Assembly: GCA_021788795.1 (NCBI GenBank)
Contig: JAJYKG010000168.1
Location: forward strand, 1-5,101
Reading direction: 5' to 3'
DNA length: 5,101 nt
Source of the DNA: Thermoplasmata archaeon
GTDB taxonomy: Archaea > Thermoplasmatota > Thermoplasmata > RBG-16-68-12
The position numbers and the translations under genes are program-made. The notes under the pieces are model-generated. The model made no database searches and was not told the DNA's origin. It was given only the letters and a program-made list of their open reading frames with translations. Each line of letters opens with the position of its first letter. Positions within the stretch are counted from its first letter, which is position 1. Positions 1-5,101 of the stretch are shown here, one piece after another.

Positions 1-1230
1 CACCTGGGCGGCCCTCTCGAGGATCTCCGCCTCGCTCTTGACCCGGCGCCCCTTCATGACGACCTGGCCGTCGCACACGACCGTGTCCACGCAGTTGCCG
101 TGGGCCGCGTACACCCAGTTGCTCACATCGTCGTGGCGGGGCGTCAGCTCGGGCCGCCGCGGGTCCACGAGGATGAGGTCCGCGAGCCGGTCCGGCTGGA
201 TCAGGCCGGCGTCGATGCCGAGCGCCTGCGCGCCGCCGAGGGTCGCGAGCTGGAACGCCTCGGACGCCGGCAGGACGGTCGGGTCGCGGTGGGCGAACTT
301 CTGCAGGAGGGTGGCCACCTTCATCGCCTCGAACAGGTCCAGGTTGTTGTTGCTCGCGGCGCCGTCCGTGCCCAGGCCCATGACCACGCCGGACTCCTTC
401 ATGGCCGCATAGGGCATGGCCTGCCCCGAGGCCAGCTTCATGTTCGAGGTGGGGCAGTGCGCGACCTTCGTCCCCGTGTGGGCGAGGATGTCGATCTCCG
501 TCGGGTCGAGCCAGCAGCCGTGGGCCACGGTCACGTCCTTCGCGAGGAAGCCGATCTTGTCCAGGTAGGCCGCGGGCCGCAGCCCGTGCTGCGCGACGGA
601 GTCGTCCACCTCGCGCTTCGTCTCGCTCAGGTGGGTGTGGATGCGGTACCCCTTCTTGTCCGCGATCTCGCGGCATCGCCGCAGGGAGGCCTCGGAGACC
701 GTGTAGATGGAGTGCGGGCCGAGCACGGGCGTGATCCGCGGGGAGCGCAGGGCCTCGATCTTGCGGTTCGCCTCCTCGGCCGCCTTGAACTGCGCCTCCG
801 CGCGGCTCGGGATGCCGAGGTCGATGATGCCCTCCGCGAGGAAGGCGCGGAGCCCCATCTCCTTGGCGGCGCGGGCCACCTGGTCCATGTGGAAGTACAT
901 GTCCAGGAACGTCGTCGTGCCCGTCTTGACCATCTCGAGGCAGGCGAGCTTCGCGCCCCAGTAGATGTCGTCCGGCGTGAGCTTGGCCTCCTGGGGCCAG
1001 ATCCGCGACTCGAGCCACTGCTGAAGGACGACGTCGTCCGCGAAGCCGCGGAGGAGGACCATGGGGGAGTGCGTGTGCAGGTTGACGAGGCCGGGAAGGG
1101 CGATCTTCCCCTTGCCCTCGACGACGACGTCGGCCTCGCGCGCCTTGCCGATCTCCGCGATCCGGTTCTCCTCGATGTAGATCTGGGTGACCTGTCCGTC
1201 CAGCTCGACGTCCCGGATGAGGACGCTCAC
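1..1230 (-). CDS. mtaD: 5-methylthioadenosine/S-adenosylhomocysteine deaminase (amidohydrolase superfamily), C-terminus cut by window edge
   Basis: Reading the minus strand from a GTG at 1230 gives 410 uninterrupted codons to the window edge. Metal and catalytic motifs of the MTA/SAH deaminase branch are all present: NLHTHSPM (H52, H54), GPHSIYT (H173), HTHLSET (metal H200, catalytic E203), VAHGCW (H237) and GTDGAASNNN (metal D289). The family removes the 6-amino group of MTA, SAH or 5'-deoxyadenosine in the cytosol, giving the inosine analogue. In methanogens the same family includes the 5'-deoxyadenosine deaminase DadD, so the preferred substrate cannot be fixed from sequence. Members are about 420-440 residues, so perhaps 10-30 residues are missing beyond position 1. 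The start lies in a GTGA overlap with the stop codon of the upstream phosphorylase, with no clear ribosome binding site, so translation is probably coupled. The plus-strand open frame over the same bases is a high-GC shadow. Confidence 0.93.
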   Translation of the reverse strand, partial: MSVLIRDVELDGQVTQIYIEENRIAEIGKAREADVVVEGKGKIALPGLVNLHTHSPMVLLRGFADDVVLQQWLESRIWPQEAKLTPDDIYWGAKLACLEMVKTGTTTFLDMYFHMDQVARAAKEMGLRAFLAEGIIDLGIPSRAEAQFKAAEEANRKIEALRSPRITPVLGPHSIYTVSEASLRRCREIADKKGYRIHTHLSETKREVDDSVAQHGLRPAAYLDKIGFLAKDVTVAHGCWLDPTEIDILAHTGTKVAHCPTSNMKLASGQAMPYAAMKESGVVMGLGTDGAASNNNLDLFEAMKVATLLQKFAHRDPTVLPASEAFQLATLGGAQALGIDAGLIQPDRLADLILVDPRRPELTPRHDDVSNWVYAAHGNCVDTVVCDGQVVMKGRRVKSEAEILERAAQV

Positions 1231-1949
1231 GGCATCCGCCCCAGCGTCTCCTCGAGGATGCGGCGGAGGGCGTCCCGGTTCGCCGCCTGGGTCTCGCGGA
1301 TCTGCTCGAACGTCAGGGGGCGCTCCGCGATGCCGTTGCCGTAGTTGTCGACGGAGCAGACCGCGGCGTACGGCAGGCCGAGCTCTCTCGCCAGGGTGGC
1401 CTCCGAGGCCATCGTCATGCCGACGACGTCGCCGAGGCTCGCGAAATGCCGGATCTCCGCAGGCGTCTCGAGCCGCGGGCCCGTGGTCTGGACGTACACG
1501 CCGCGGGGGCGGACGGTCACGCCCGCGGCCTTCGCGCCCGACACGAGCGCGCCCCGCAGCTCCGCGTCCAGGCCCGGCGTGGCGTGGACGACCTCGTCGT
1601 CGTGGAAGGTTGGGATGCTCCAGAATGCAACGTAGTCGTGAGGGACGACGAAGGAGCCGGGGCGGATCGTCTTCCTGAGGGATCCCGTGGAGGCGGTCGC
1701 GAGCACCGCGGTGGCACCGAGCTCCTTGAGGGCCCAGAGGTTCGCGCGGTGGTTGAGGCGGTGGGGCGGGATGCGGTGGTCCGCGCCATGGCGCGCGAGG
1801 AAGACGACGGGTGTGTCGCCGTGGCGGCCCACGACGGGCGGGTCGCTCGGCTTCCCGTACGGGGTATCGAGCGGCTCGGGAGCGCCCTCCTCGAGGAGCG
1901 CGGGCGTCCGAAGCCCGGAGCCGCCGATGAGCCCGACGAAGCGAGGCAT
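1227..1949 (-). CDS. MTAP-family nucleoside phosphorylase, probably S-methyl-5'-thioinosine (6-oxopurine) phosphorylase
   Basis: A 240-residue protein of normal family length. Visible family motifs are IGGSG (8-12, phosphate loop), LARHGADHRIPPH with LNHRAN (51-70), ASTGSL (86-91), TTGPRLETPAEIR (155-167) and GMTMASE (177-183). These enzymes phosphorolyse a 5'-methylthio-nucleoside to the free base and 5-methylthioribose-1-phosphate. Human MTAP binds adenine with two Asp residues in a D-Y-D motif. Here the matching stretch is SVDNYGNGI, which keeps D201 but has Y203 in place of the second Asp. Such pocket changes are known in this family to shift preference from 6-aminopurines to 6-oxopurines. 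The downstream overlapping gene is an MTA deaminase, which would supply methylthioinosine, so I infer an MTI phosphorylase. Plain MTAP or inosine/guanosine phosphorylase remain possible. The ATG at 1949 lies 32 bases from a TATA-like box, which fits a leaderless first gene of the operon. Confidence 0.9.
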   Translation of the reverse strand: MPRFVGLIGGSGLRTPALLEEGAPEPLDTPYGKPSDPPVVGRHGDTPVVFLARHGADHRIPPHRLNHRANLWALKELGATAVLATASTGSLRKTIRPGSFVVPHDYVAFWSIPTFHDDEVVHATPGLDAELRGALVSGAKAAGVTVRPRGVYVQTTGPRLETPAEIRHFASLGDVVGMTMASEATLARELGLPYAAVCSVDNYGNGIAERPLTFEQIRETQAANRDALRRILEETLGRMP

Positions 1950-1953
1950 GCCG

Positions 1954-1967
1954 GCCGCGCAAGCGGC
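1954..1967. repeat. Short inverted repeat between TATA box and start of the phosphorylase
   Basis: GCCGC-GCAA-GCGGC is a perfect 5-base dyad with a 4-base spacer. It sits over the predicted transcription start of the minus-strand operon, a position where archaeal repressors often bind. In such GC-rich DNA a dyad this short can arise by chance. Confidence 0.35.
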
Positions 1968-1975
1968 GGTCCGTC

Positions 1976-1981
1976 AATAAA
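1976..1981 (-). promoter_or_regulatory. TATA-like box for the phosphorylase-deaminase operon
   Basis: Read on the minus strand this is TTTATT, an AT island in GC-rich surroundings, beginning 32 bases before the ATG at 1949. The usual archaeal TATA-to-start spacing puts the transcript start within a few bases of that ATG. No Shine-Dalgarno sequence lies between them. Confidence 0.6.
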
Positions 1982-2018
1982 GCTTGCGACGGACGACCCC
2001 GATCCTGGCGCGAAGGGC

Positions 2019-2029
2019 GTGAGTTTCAC
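2019..2029. repeat. Short dyad in the divergent promoter region
   Basis: GTGA-GTT-TCAC is a perfect 4-base inverted repeat with a 3-base spacer. It lies about 22 bases upstream of the DUF835 TATA box and about 40 bases from the TATA box of the divergent operon, so a protein bound here could influence either side. It is too short to call an operator with confidence. Confidence 0.25.
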
Positions 2030-2051
2030 CCCCGATACCGGTCCCGTCACG

Positions 2052-2057
2052 TATAAG
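2052..2057 (+). promoter_or_regulatory. TATA box for the DUF835 gene
   Basis: TATAAG, in the context CACGTATAAGAAC, is the only AT-rich hexamer in this part of the divergent region. It lies 37 bases before the ATG at 2089 and only 19 before the ATG at 2071. Transcription should begin near 2080-2085, which rules against 2071 as the start codon. Confidence 0.65.
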
Positions 2058-2088
2058 AACGGACCTCCGGATGGTGCGCGCGTACGGC

Positions 2089-2622
2089 ATGTCGCGAGCC
2101 CTCTGGCTCCTCCTCATGGCCCACGAGGAGGACGACCTTCTCAAGTCGCTCCTCTTCGGCAAGCAGCGGGAGCTTGAGGAGGGCCGCGCGTACCTCACGA
2201 AGGAGAAGAAACCCGAGCGCGCCCTGGCGTACTTCCGCAAGGCGATCGAGTCCGGCTTCCGCCCGCTCTACGTGACGCGGCAGCACCCGAACCACGTCCT
2301 CCGCGCGCACGCGGGCAAGGAGATCCGCGTCGTGTGGCTGTCCACGACCCTCGGCCGCGACTACATCGACCCGCACAACCTGAACAGCCTCACGAACCTC
2401 GTGACCAACTTCGTGTCCGACGGCCCGCGCGCCGTCATCCTCCTCGACGGGCTCGAGTACCTGATGATCAACAACGACTTCCCGCGGATCCTGAATTTCC
2501 TCGAGTACGTGAACGAGCAGGTCGCGATGAAGCGCGCGGTGCTCCTGCTGAGCGTGGACGACCGGGCCTTCGAGCCGAAGGAGCTCGCCCTCATCGAGCG
2601 GAACACGGTCGCCCTCGAGTGA
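2089..2622 (+). CDS. DUF835 domain protein
   Basis: From the chosen start the protein has 177 residues. From about residue 26 it matches the DUF835 pattern: ELEEGRAYL, then a predicted helix, PLYVTRQHP (59-67), RVVWLSTTLGRDYIDP (80-95), AVILLDGLEYLMINNDF (115-131) and a C-terminal strand LLLSVDDRAFEPKELALIER. The hydrophobic run ending LLDGLEYL resembles a Walker B strand, but no P-loop is present, so NTP hydrolysis is unlikely. The family has no firm function; in archaea it occurs alone or fused to sensory domains, and it looks distantly like RecA/KaiC-type or MEDS-type sensory folds. The ATG at 2071 lies upstream of the expected transcript start. The ATG at 2116 gives a more typical N-terminus (MAHEEDDLL) and is the main alternative. 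The gene stands alone, with a separate promoter following its stop. Confidence 0.85.
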   Translation: MSRALWLLLMAHEEDDLLKSLLFGKQRELEEGRAYLTKEKKPERALAYFRKAIESGFRPLYVTRQHPNHVLRAHAGKEIRVVWLSTTLGRDYIDPHNLNSLTNLVTNFVSDGPRAVILLDGLEYLMINNDFPRILNFLEYVNEQVAMKRAVLLLSVDDRAFEPKELALIERNTVALE

Positions 2623-2631
2623 GCCAGAGCC

Positions 2632-2637
2632 TTTATA
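2632..2637 (+). promoter_or_regulatory. TATA box for arcS
   Basis: TTTATA lies only 10 bases after the DUF835 stop codon and 33 bases before the ATG at 2665. That spacing places the transcript start at or just before the ATG, so arcS is probably leaderless and has its own promoter despite following DUF835 closely. Confidence 0.75.
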
Positions 2638-2639
2638 CC

Positions 2640-2657
2640 GCGCCGGCCCATCGGCGC
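2640..2657. repeat. Inverted repeat between TATA box and start of arcS
   Basis: GCGCCG-GCCCAT-CGGCGC is a perfect 6-base dyad with a 6-base spacer. It fills the gap between the TATA box and the expected transcript start, where a bound repressor would block initiation. It lies outside the presumed leaderless mRNA, so a DNA-level role is more likely than an RNA one. Chance occurrence in GC-rich DNA is not excluded. Confidence 0.4.
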
Positions 2658-2664
2658 GCTCTCC

Positions 2665-4452
2665 ATGCTCGAGATCGTGGACCGCGGGGGGCTCGGCCGC
2701 ACGGGCCGCTGGACCGTCGAGGGGCGCGAGGTCCGCACGCCGGCGGTCCTGTTCGTGCACCGCTCCCGCATGCCCGCTCCGCCGTTCGCGGAGGTCCTTC
2801 TGGTCGCGGAGCCGGTGGACGATCCGCGGCCGCAGGTCCGCGTGGGAGGCAGCTTCTTCGCGCCGCGGCCCGAGGGAGGGGGGTTGGCCCTGCCGCCGAC
2901 GAAGGGCCTGCCCGCGTCCGCGGCGGAGGTCGAGATCCCGCAGGCCGCCCTGTCCGGATCCCTCGCCGTCCTCACCTCCGAGGCCGACGTCGCCGCGGCG
3001 AAGGACGCGGGCGCGGTCTTCCTGGCCAACGGCCCGGAGTTCGCGCGCGACCCGCGGGACTTCCTCGCGTCGGTGGCCCGGGTGCGCGGGACGCTCGGGC
3101 CCACGAAGGTCCTCGCCGTCACGGGTCTGGCGACTCCCGCGAACCTCGCCGGGCTCGTGTACGCCGGCGTGGACGCGGTGGACTCGAGCCGCGTCCTCCT
3201 GGACAGCGCCCGCGGGCTCTTCGACACCTCGGACGGGGTGACGCCCGCGGCGGAGGCGGACCGGGAGGCGTGTGGCTGCGCCGCGTGCGCCTCGGGCGGT
3301 GACCTCCGCGCGCACAACGAGCGTGCCCTCCATCGGGAGATGCTTCTCGTCCGGAATCACCTCCTCCACGGCCGCCTCCGGGAGCTCGTGGAGCGCCGCC
3401 TGGCCAACGACCCCTGGAACACCGCGGTCCTGCGGCACCTCGACCTGCGCCACGGCGACCTGCTCGAGTCCTGCACGCCCGTGGCGGGGGGCGAGATCCT
3501 TGCGTACGCCCACGAGTCCCTCACGCGCCCCGAGGTCGTGCGCTTCCGCCGCCGGGTGCGGGAGCGGTACGCGAAGCCGCCGTCCGCGCGCGTCCTTCTC
3601 CTGATCCCCTGCTCCGCCCGCAAGCCATATTCGGCCAGCCGAAGCCACCGCAAGTTCCGCGAGGCGATCCTGGGTTGCGGTAACCCCTCCGCGGTCCACG
3701 AGGTCATCGTCACCTCGCCCCTGGGCCTCATCCCACGCGAACTCGAACGGTTCTACCCGGCCCGCGCGTACGACATCCCCGTCACGGGCGACTGGAGCCG
3801 CGACGAGGCCGCGATGGTGTCCGAGGACCTGCGCGCCTACGTCGCCGCGAACCGCTACGACGCGGTCGTCGCCCACCTCGGCGCCGAGGAGGCGATCGTC
3901 CACGAGGCCCTCCCGGACGCGGTCCTCACGGCGAAAGGCCGCACGACGTCGGACGAGTCCCTCGCGAGCCTGACGCGTGCGCTGAAGGAGGCCACCGCCC
4001 CCCTGCCCTCCGTCGGCCGGGGTCGGCGGTTCGCGGAGGAGATGGCGAACATCGCCCGCTTCCAGTTCGGCGAGCCGGGGCGTGCCCTCGTCGAGGGGGC
4101 GGAGTTCAAGGGCCGCTTCCCCGGCGTCCACGTGCGGAAGGGGGGCGCCCAGGTGGCCATGCACACGGAACGCGGGCTGCTCTCCCTGACCCTCGAGGGC
4201 GGACGCATCCTCTCTCAGGCGGACGCGTACTGCGTGGAGATCGAGGACTTCGTGCCCAAGGGGAATGTCTTCGCGGTGGGCGTGACCGCGGCCTCCCCGG
4301 AAATCCGGATCGGGGACGAGGTGGTCGTGCGCCACGGGGGGGAGGTCCGGGCGGTCGGCACGGCGCGGATGACCCCGCGGGAGATGGCGGACGCGGACCG
4401 CGGCGAGGCCGTCCACGTGCGCCACGCCCTGGAGCCGCCGGCCGCGGCGTGA
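2665..4452 (+). CDS. arcS: Archaeosine synthase (ArcS, TgtA2-type)
   Basis: A 595-residue protein, close to the roughly 570-600 residues of euryarchaeal ArcS. It acts on preQ0 already placed at position 15 of the tRNA D-loop by arcTGT and leads to archaeosine. Published work indicates that ArcS attaches lysine to preQ0, with a radical SAM partner finishing the reaction in many archaea. Residues 1-240 form a reduced TGT-like domain with a zinc motif C-G-C-A-A-C (C203, C205, C208) and probable fourth ligand H232. The core domain carries the diagnostic PCSARKPYSASRSHRKF (315-331) and then SPLGLIPRELERFYP (351-365) with YDIPVTGDW (369-377). About residues 518-592 are a C-terminal PUA RNA-binding domain (RIGDEVVVRH, AVGTARM). 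The ATG at 2665 sits 33 bases from a TATA box. No tgtA or radical SAM partner gene is in the window. The long minus-strand open frame beneath is an antisense shadow. Confidence 0.95.
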   Translation: MLEIVDRGGLGRTGRWTVEGREVRTPAVLFVHRSRMPAPPFAEVLLVAEPVDDPRPQVRVGGSFFAPRPEGGGLALPPTKGLPASAAEVEIPQAALSGSLAVLTSEADVAAAKDAGAVFLANGPEFARDPRDFLASVARVRGTLGPTKVLAVTGLATPANLAGLVYAGVDAVDSSRVLLDSARGLFDTSDGVTPAAEADREACGCAACASGGDLRAHNERALHREMLLVRNHLLHGRLRELVERRLANDPWNTAVLRHLDLRHGDLLESCTPVAGGEILAYAHESLTRPEVVRFRRRVRERYAKPPSARVLLLIPCSARKPYSASRSHRKFREAILGCGNPSAVHEVIVTSPLGLIPRELERFYPARAYDIPVTGDWSRDEAAMVSEDLRAYVAANRYDAVVAHLGAEEAIVHEALPDAVLTAKGRTTSDESLASLTRALKEATAPLPSVGRGRRFAEEMANIARFQFGEPGRALVEGAEFKGRFPGVHVRKGGAQVAMHTERGLLSLTLEGGRILSQADAYCVEIEDFVPKGNVFAVGVTAASPEIRIGDEVVVRHGGEVRAVGTARMTPREMADADRGEAVHVRHALEPPAAA

Positions 4453-4460
4453 CGGCGGCG

Positions 4461-4490
4461 CCCCCCGGGCCGGGACCCCCCGGGCGGGAG
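4461..4490. repeat. GC-rich imperfect tandem duplication after arcS
   Basis: Two adjacent 15-base units both begin CCCCCCGGGC; the second lacks one C, giving CCCCCCGGGCCGGGA followed by CCCCCCGGGCGGGAG. They can also pair as short hairpins, for example CCGGG at 4470-4474 with CCCGG at 4479-4483. No T-tract follows, so this is not a recognisable terminator. Slippage of a C/G-rich stretch is the simplest explanation. Confidence 0.5.
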
Positions 4491-4515
4491 GACCGAGCCT
4501 CTGCCCCCTCCGAAC

Positions 4516-4521
4516 CTTAAA
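4516..4521 (+). promoter_or_regulatory. TATA-like box for the small membrane protein gene
   Basis: CTTAAA lies 33 bases before the ATG at 4549, the same spacing as at arcS, but only 15 bases before the GTG at 4531. It is a weaker match than TTTATA. Its position selects the ATG as the start codon. Confidence 0.5.
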
Positions 4522-4548
4522 GGCAGGAGCGTGCCCTCGCCCCGGCGG

Positions 4549-4797
4549 ATGGCGCCTCTGCTGGCCCTGGCCACCTCGGGGGCGGTCGCCCTCGTCGCGT
4601 TCCTGGTCACCCTCGGCGTCCTCGTGATCTTCGTGGAGTCCGTGCGCGGACGGACCACGGCCCTCGTGCTCCTGGTCGCCGTCATCCTCGCGGCCCTCTT
4701 GGCCGTCCTGGGCGAGGCGGGAATCGGCCTCATCCCCCTCGGCTTCGCCGCGGCGTTCGTGGCGAACGCTGTGTTCGAGTGGCTCACGACGCGGTAG
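4549..4797 (+). CDS. Small three-helix membrane protein of unknown function
   Basis: An 82-residue, very hydrophobic protein. Predicted membrane segments are about 3-29, 36-54 and 58-77. The only charged turn is around R33 and R35 between helices 1 and 2, and the C-terminus ends TTR. The positive-inside rule suggests the N-terminus outside and the C-terminus inside. I do not recognise a family. A GTG at 4531 would add MPSPRR, but it falls before the transcript start predicted from the TATA-like box at 4516, and its GGAG is only one base from the GTG, so I prefer the ATG at 4549. Codon third positions are strongly G/C, as in the neighbouring genes, which supports real coding. It is 96 bases after arcS with its own promoter, so no functional link to tRNA modification is implied. 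Confidence 0.7.
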   Translation: MAPLLALATSGAVALVAFLVTLGVLVIFVESVRGRTTALVLLVAVILAALLAVLGEAGIGLIPLGFAAAFVANAVFEWLTTR

Positions 4798-4804
4798 CCG
4801 TGCG

Positions 4805-4840
4805 GAGTACTTTCGCTCCTCCAGGCGATTACTTTCGCCC
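4805..4840. repeat. Direct repeat upstream of the microprotein promoter (possible tandem regulator site)
   Basis: GAGTACTTTCGCTC at 4805-4818 and GATTACTTTCGCCC at 4827-4840 match at 12 of 14 bases, with a 9-base identical core TACTTTCGC. Their period is 22 bases, about two helical turns, so both copies face the same side of the DNA. The second copy ends 20 bases before the TATA box at 4861, a position suited to an activator or to cooperative repressor binding. An alternative reading is a pair of pyrimidine-rich termination sites for the membrane protein gene ending at 4797. Confidence 0.5.
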
Positions 4841-4860
4841 ACCTCTCCTCGGTCCCGCGC

Positions 4861-4866
4861 TTTATA
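4861..4866 (+). promoter_or_regulatory. TATA box for the 41-codon reading frame
   Basis: TTTATA, in the context GCGCTTTATACCC, is nearly identical to the arcS box (GCCTTTATACCG). It lies 28 bases before the GTG at 4889. It is the strongest sign that something downstream of 4889 is transcribed. Confidence 0.65.
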
Positions 4867-4888
4867 CCCCTTGGACCATCGGTGGGTC

Positions 4889-5014
4889 GTGGCAAGCGCG
4901 GCAAACGTGACCGTGGTGGACAACCTGATGACGTACGAGGACACCAGCTGGCAGGACGTGTACGCGTCGTACGGGTGCTCCCTGTCCATGGACGCATCCG
5001 ACGACGATGGCTAA
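4889..5014 (+). CDS. Putative 41-residue microprotein of unknown function
   Basis: The frame begins with GTG and encodes 41 residues: a short N-terminal part (MASAANVTVVDNL), a central aromatic stretch (YEDTSWQDVYASYGC, 16-30) and an acidic tail ending DASDDDG. It has one cysteine, two tryptophan/tyrosine-rich turns and no membrane segment or signal peptide, so it is probably cytosolic or a binding peptide. Third codon positions are G or C in nearly all codons, as in true genes here. The TATA box 28 bases before the GTG, the tandem repeat upstream and the terminator-like hairpin downstream frame it as a single-gene unit. An internal ATG at 4928, with a weak GGTG motif 9 bases before it, would give 28 residues. 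I recognise no homologue. The frame could also lie by chance within a non-coding RNA. Confidence 0.5.
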   Translation: MASAANVTVVDNLMTYEDTSWQDVYASYGCSLSMDASDDDG

Positions 5015-5036
5015 GGCTCGCATCCATCCCATCTCG

Positions 5037-5085
5037 ATCGGCGGGACGGGTCGCCTCGACGCTCCCGCCGGTCCCTCTTATTTTT
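5037..5085 (+). terminator. Hairpin followed by a T-tract, probable terminator of the microprotein unit
   Basis: CGGCGGGA (5039-5046) pairs perfectly with TCCCGCCG (5063-5070), and two further outer pairs (A-T and a T-G wobble) extend the stem to 10. Inside the loop GTCG (5050-5053) pairs with CGAC (5057-5060) around CCT. TTATTTTT follows at 5078-5085. Archaeal termination relies chiefly on the T-tract; the hairpin may also protect the 3' end. The T-tract could alternatively be part of a promoter for a gene beyond the window. Confidence 0.6.
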
Positions 5086-5101
5086 CGGATTCCCGGACAG
5101 A

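Noticed and set aside
100..1344. A 414-codon plus-strand frame across the deaminase and the end of the phosphorylase
   Set aside because: It is the antisense shadow of the deaminase, whose catalytic motifs read on the minus strand. Its own translation is repetitive and motif-free.
1446..2177. A 243-codon plus-strand frame across the phosphorylase and the divergent promoter region
   Set aside because: It covers a promoter region with TATA boxes for both strands and is antisense to a recognised enzyme; no domain is visible in the translation.
2334..3302. A 322-codon plus-strand frame overlapping the end of DUF835 and the start of arcS
   Set aside because: It is out of frame with both recognised genes and is Arg/Gly/Pro/Ala-rich, typical of a +1 shadow in GC-rich coding DNA.
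4521..4536. GGCA-GGAGCG-TGCC dyad near the membrane protein gene
   Set aside because: Only four pairs with a six-base spacer; expected by chance in this composition.
2047..4989. A 980-codon open frame on the minus strand across DUF835, arcS and the membrane protein gene
   Set aside because: Its translation is low-complexity, rich in Arg, Gly, Glu, Asp and His, with no family motif. It is antisense to two clearly recognised proteins, and such frames are expected opposite genes with very high third-position GC.
5007..5101. An ATG overlapping the microprotein stop and opening a frame to the window edge
   Set aside because: The frame runs straight through the hairpin and T-tract and includes codons unlike local usage (GCT, TCT, TAT, TTT). 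A new transcript or gene beyond the window is more likely than a coupled gene here.

Overview
The window reads as a high-GC archaeal chromosome segment, most likely from an uncultured Thermoplasmatota (Euryarchaeota-type) lineage. This rests on four things: an archaeosine synthase (ArcS), which belongs to archaeal tRNA modification; a stand-alone DUF835 protein, a family I associate mainly with Thermoplasmata and Thermococci; archaeal TATA-like boxes about 28-37 bases ahead of start codons, with almost no Shine-Dalgarno sequences (leaderless or near-leaderless transcripts); and strongly GC-biased third codon positions. The lineage is an inference; the archaeal origin is well supported.

Layout. 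Positions 1-1949 (minus strand) hold a two-gene operon. The promoter-proximal gene is an MTAP-family nucleoside phosphorylase (1227-1949). It overlaps by 4 bases (GTGA) the start of a 5-methylthioadenosine/S-adenosylhomocysteine deaminase of the amidohydrolase superfamily, whose C-terminus runs off the window. Together they can take methylthioadenosine through methylthioinosine to hypoxanthine and methylthioribose-1-phosphate, which fits the loss of an adenine-contacting Asp in the phosphorylase. About 120-140 bases of divergent promoter region follow.

On the plus strand come a DUF835 protein (about 2089-2622), then archaeosine synthase ArcS (2665-4452) with its own TATA box just after the DUF835 stop codon, then a small three-helix membrane protein (about 4549-4797). 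Each has its own promoter, so they look like neighbouring single-gene units rather than one operon.

The right end (about 4805-5085) is the least expected part. It holds a direct repeat GA(G/T)TACTTTCGC(C/T)C with a 22-base period, a TATA box, a 41-codon reading frame starting with GTG and ending in an acidic tail, and a long hairpin followed by TTATTTTT. This looks like a complete, possibly regulated, microprotein transcription unit of unknown function. I see no tRNA or rRNA gene, insertion sequence, CRISPR array or other mobile element. No gene-free stretch exceeds 300 bases.
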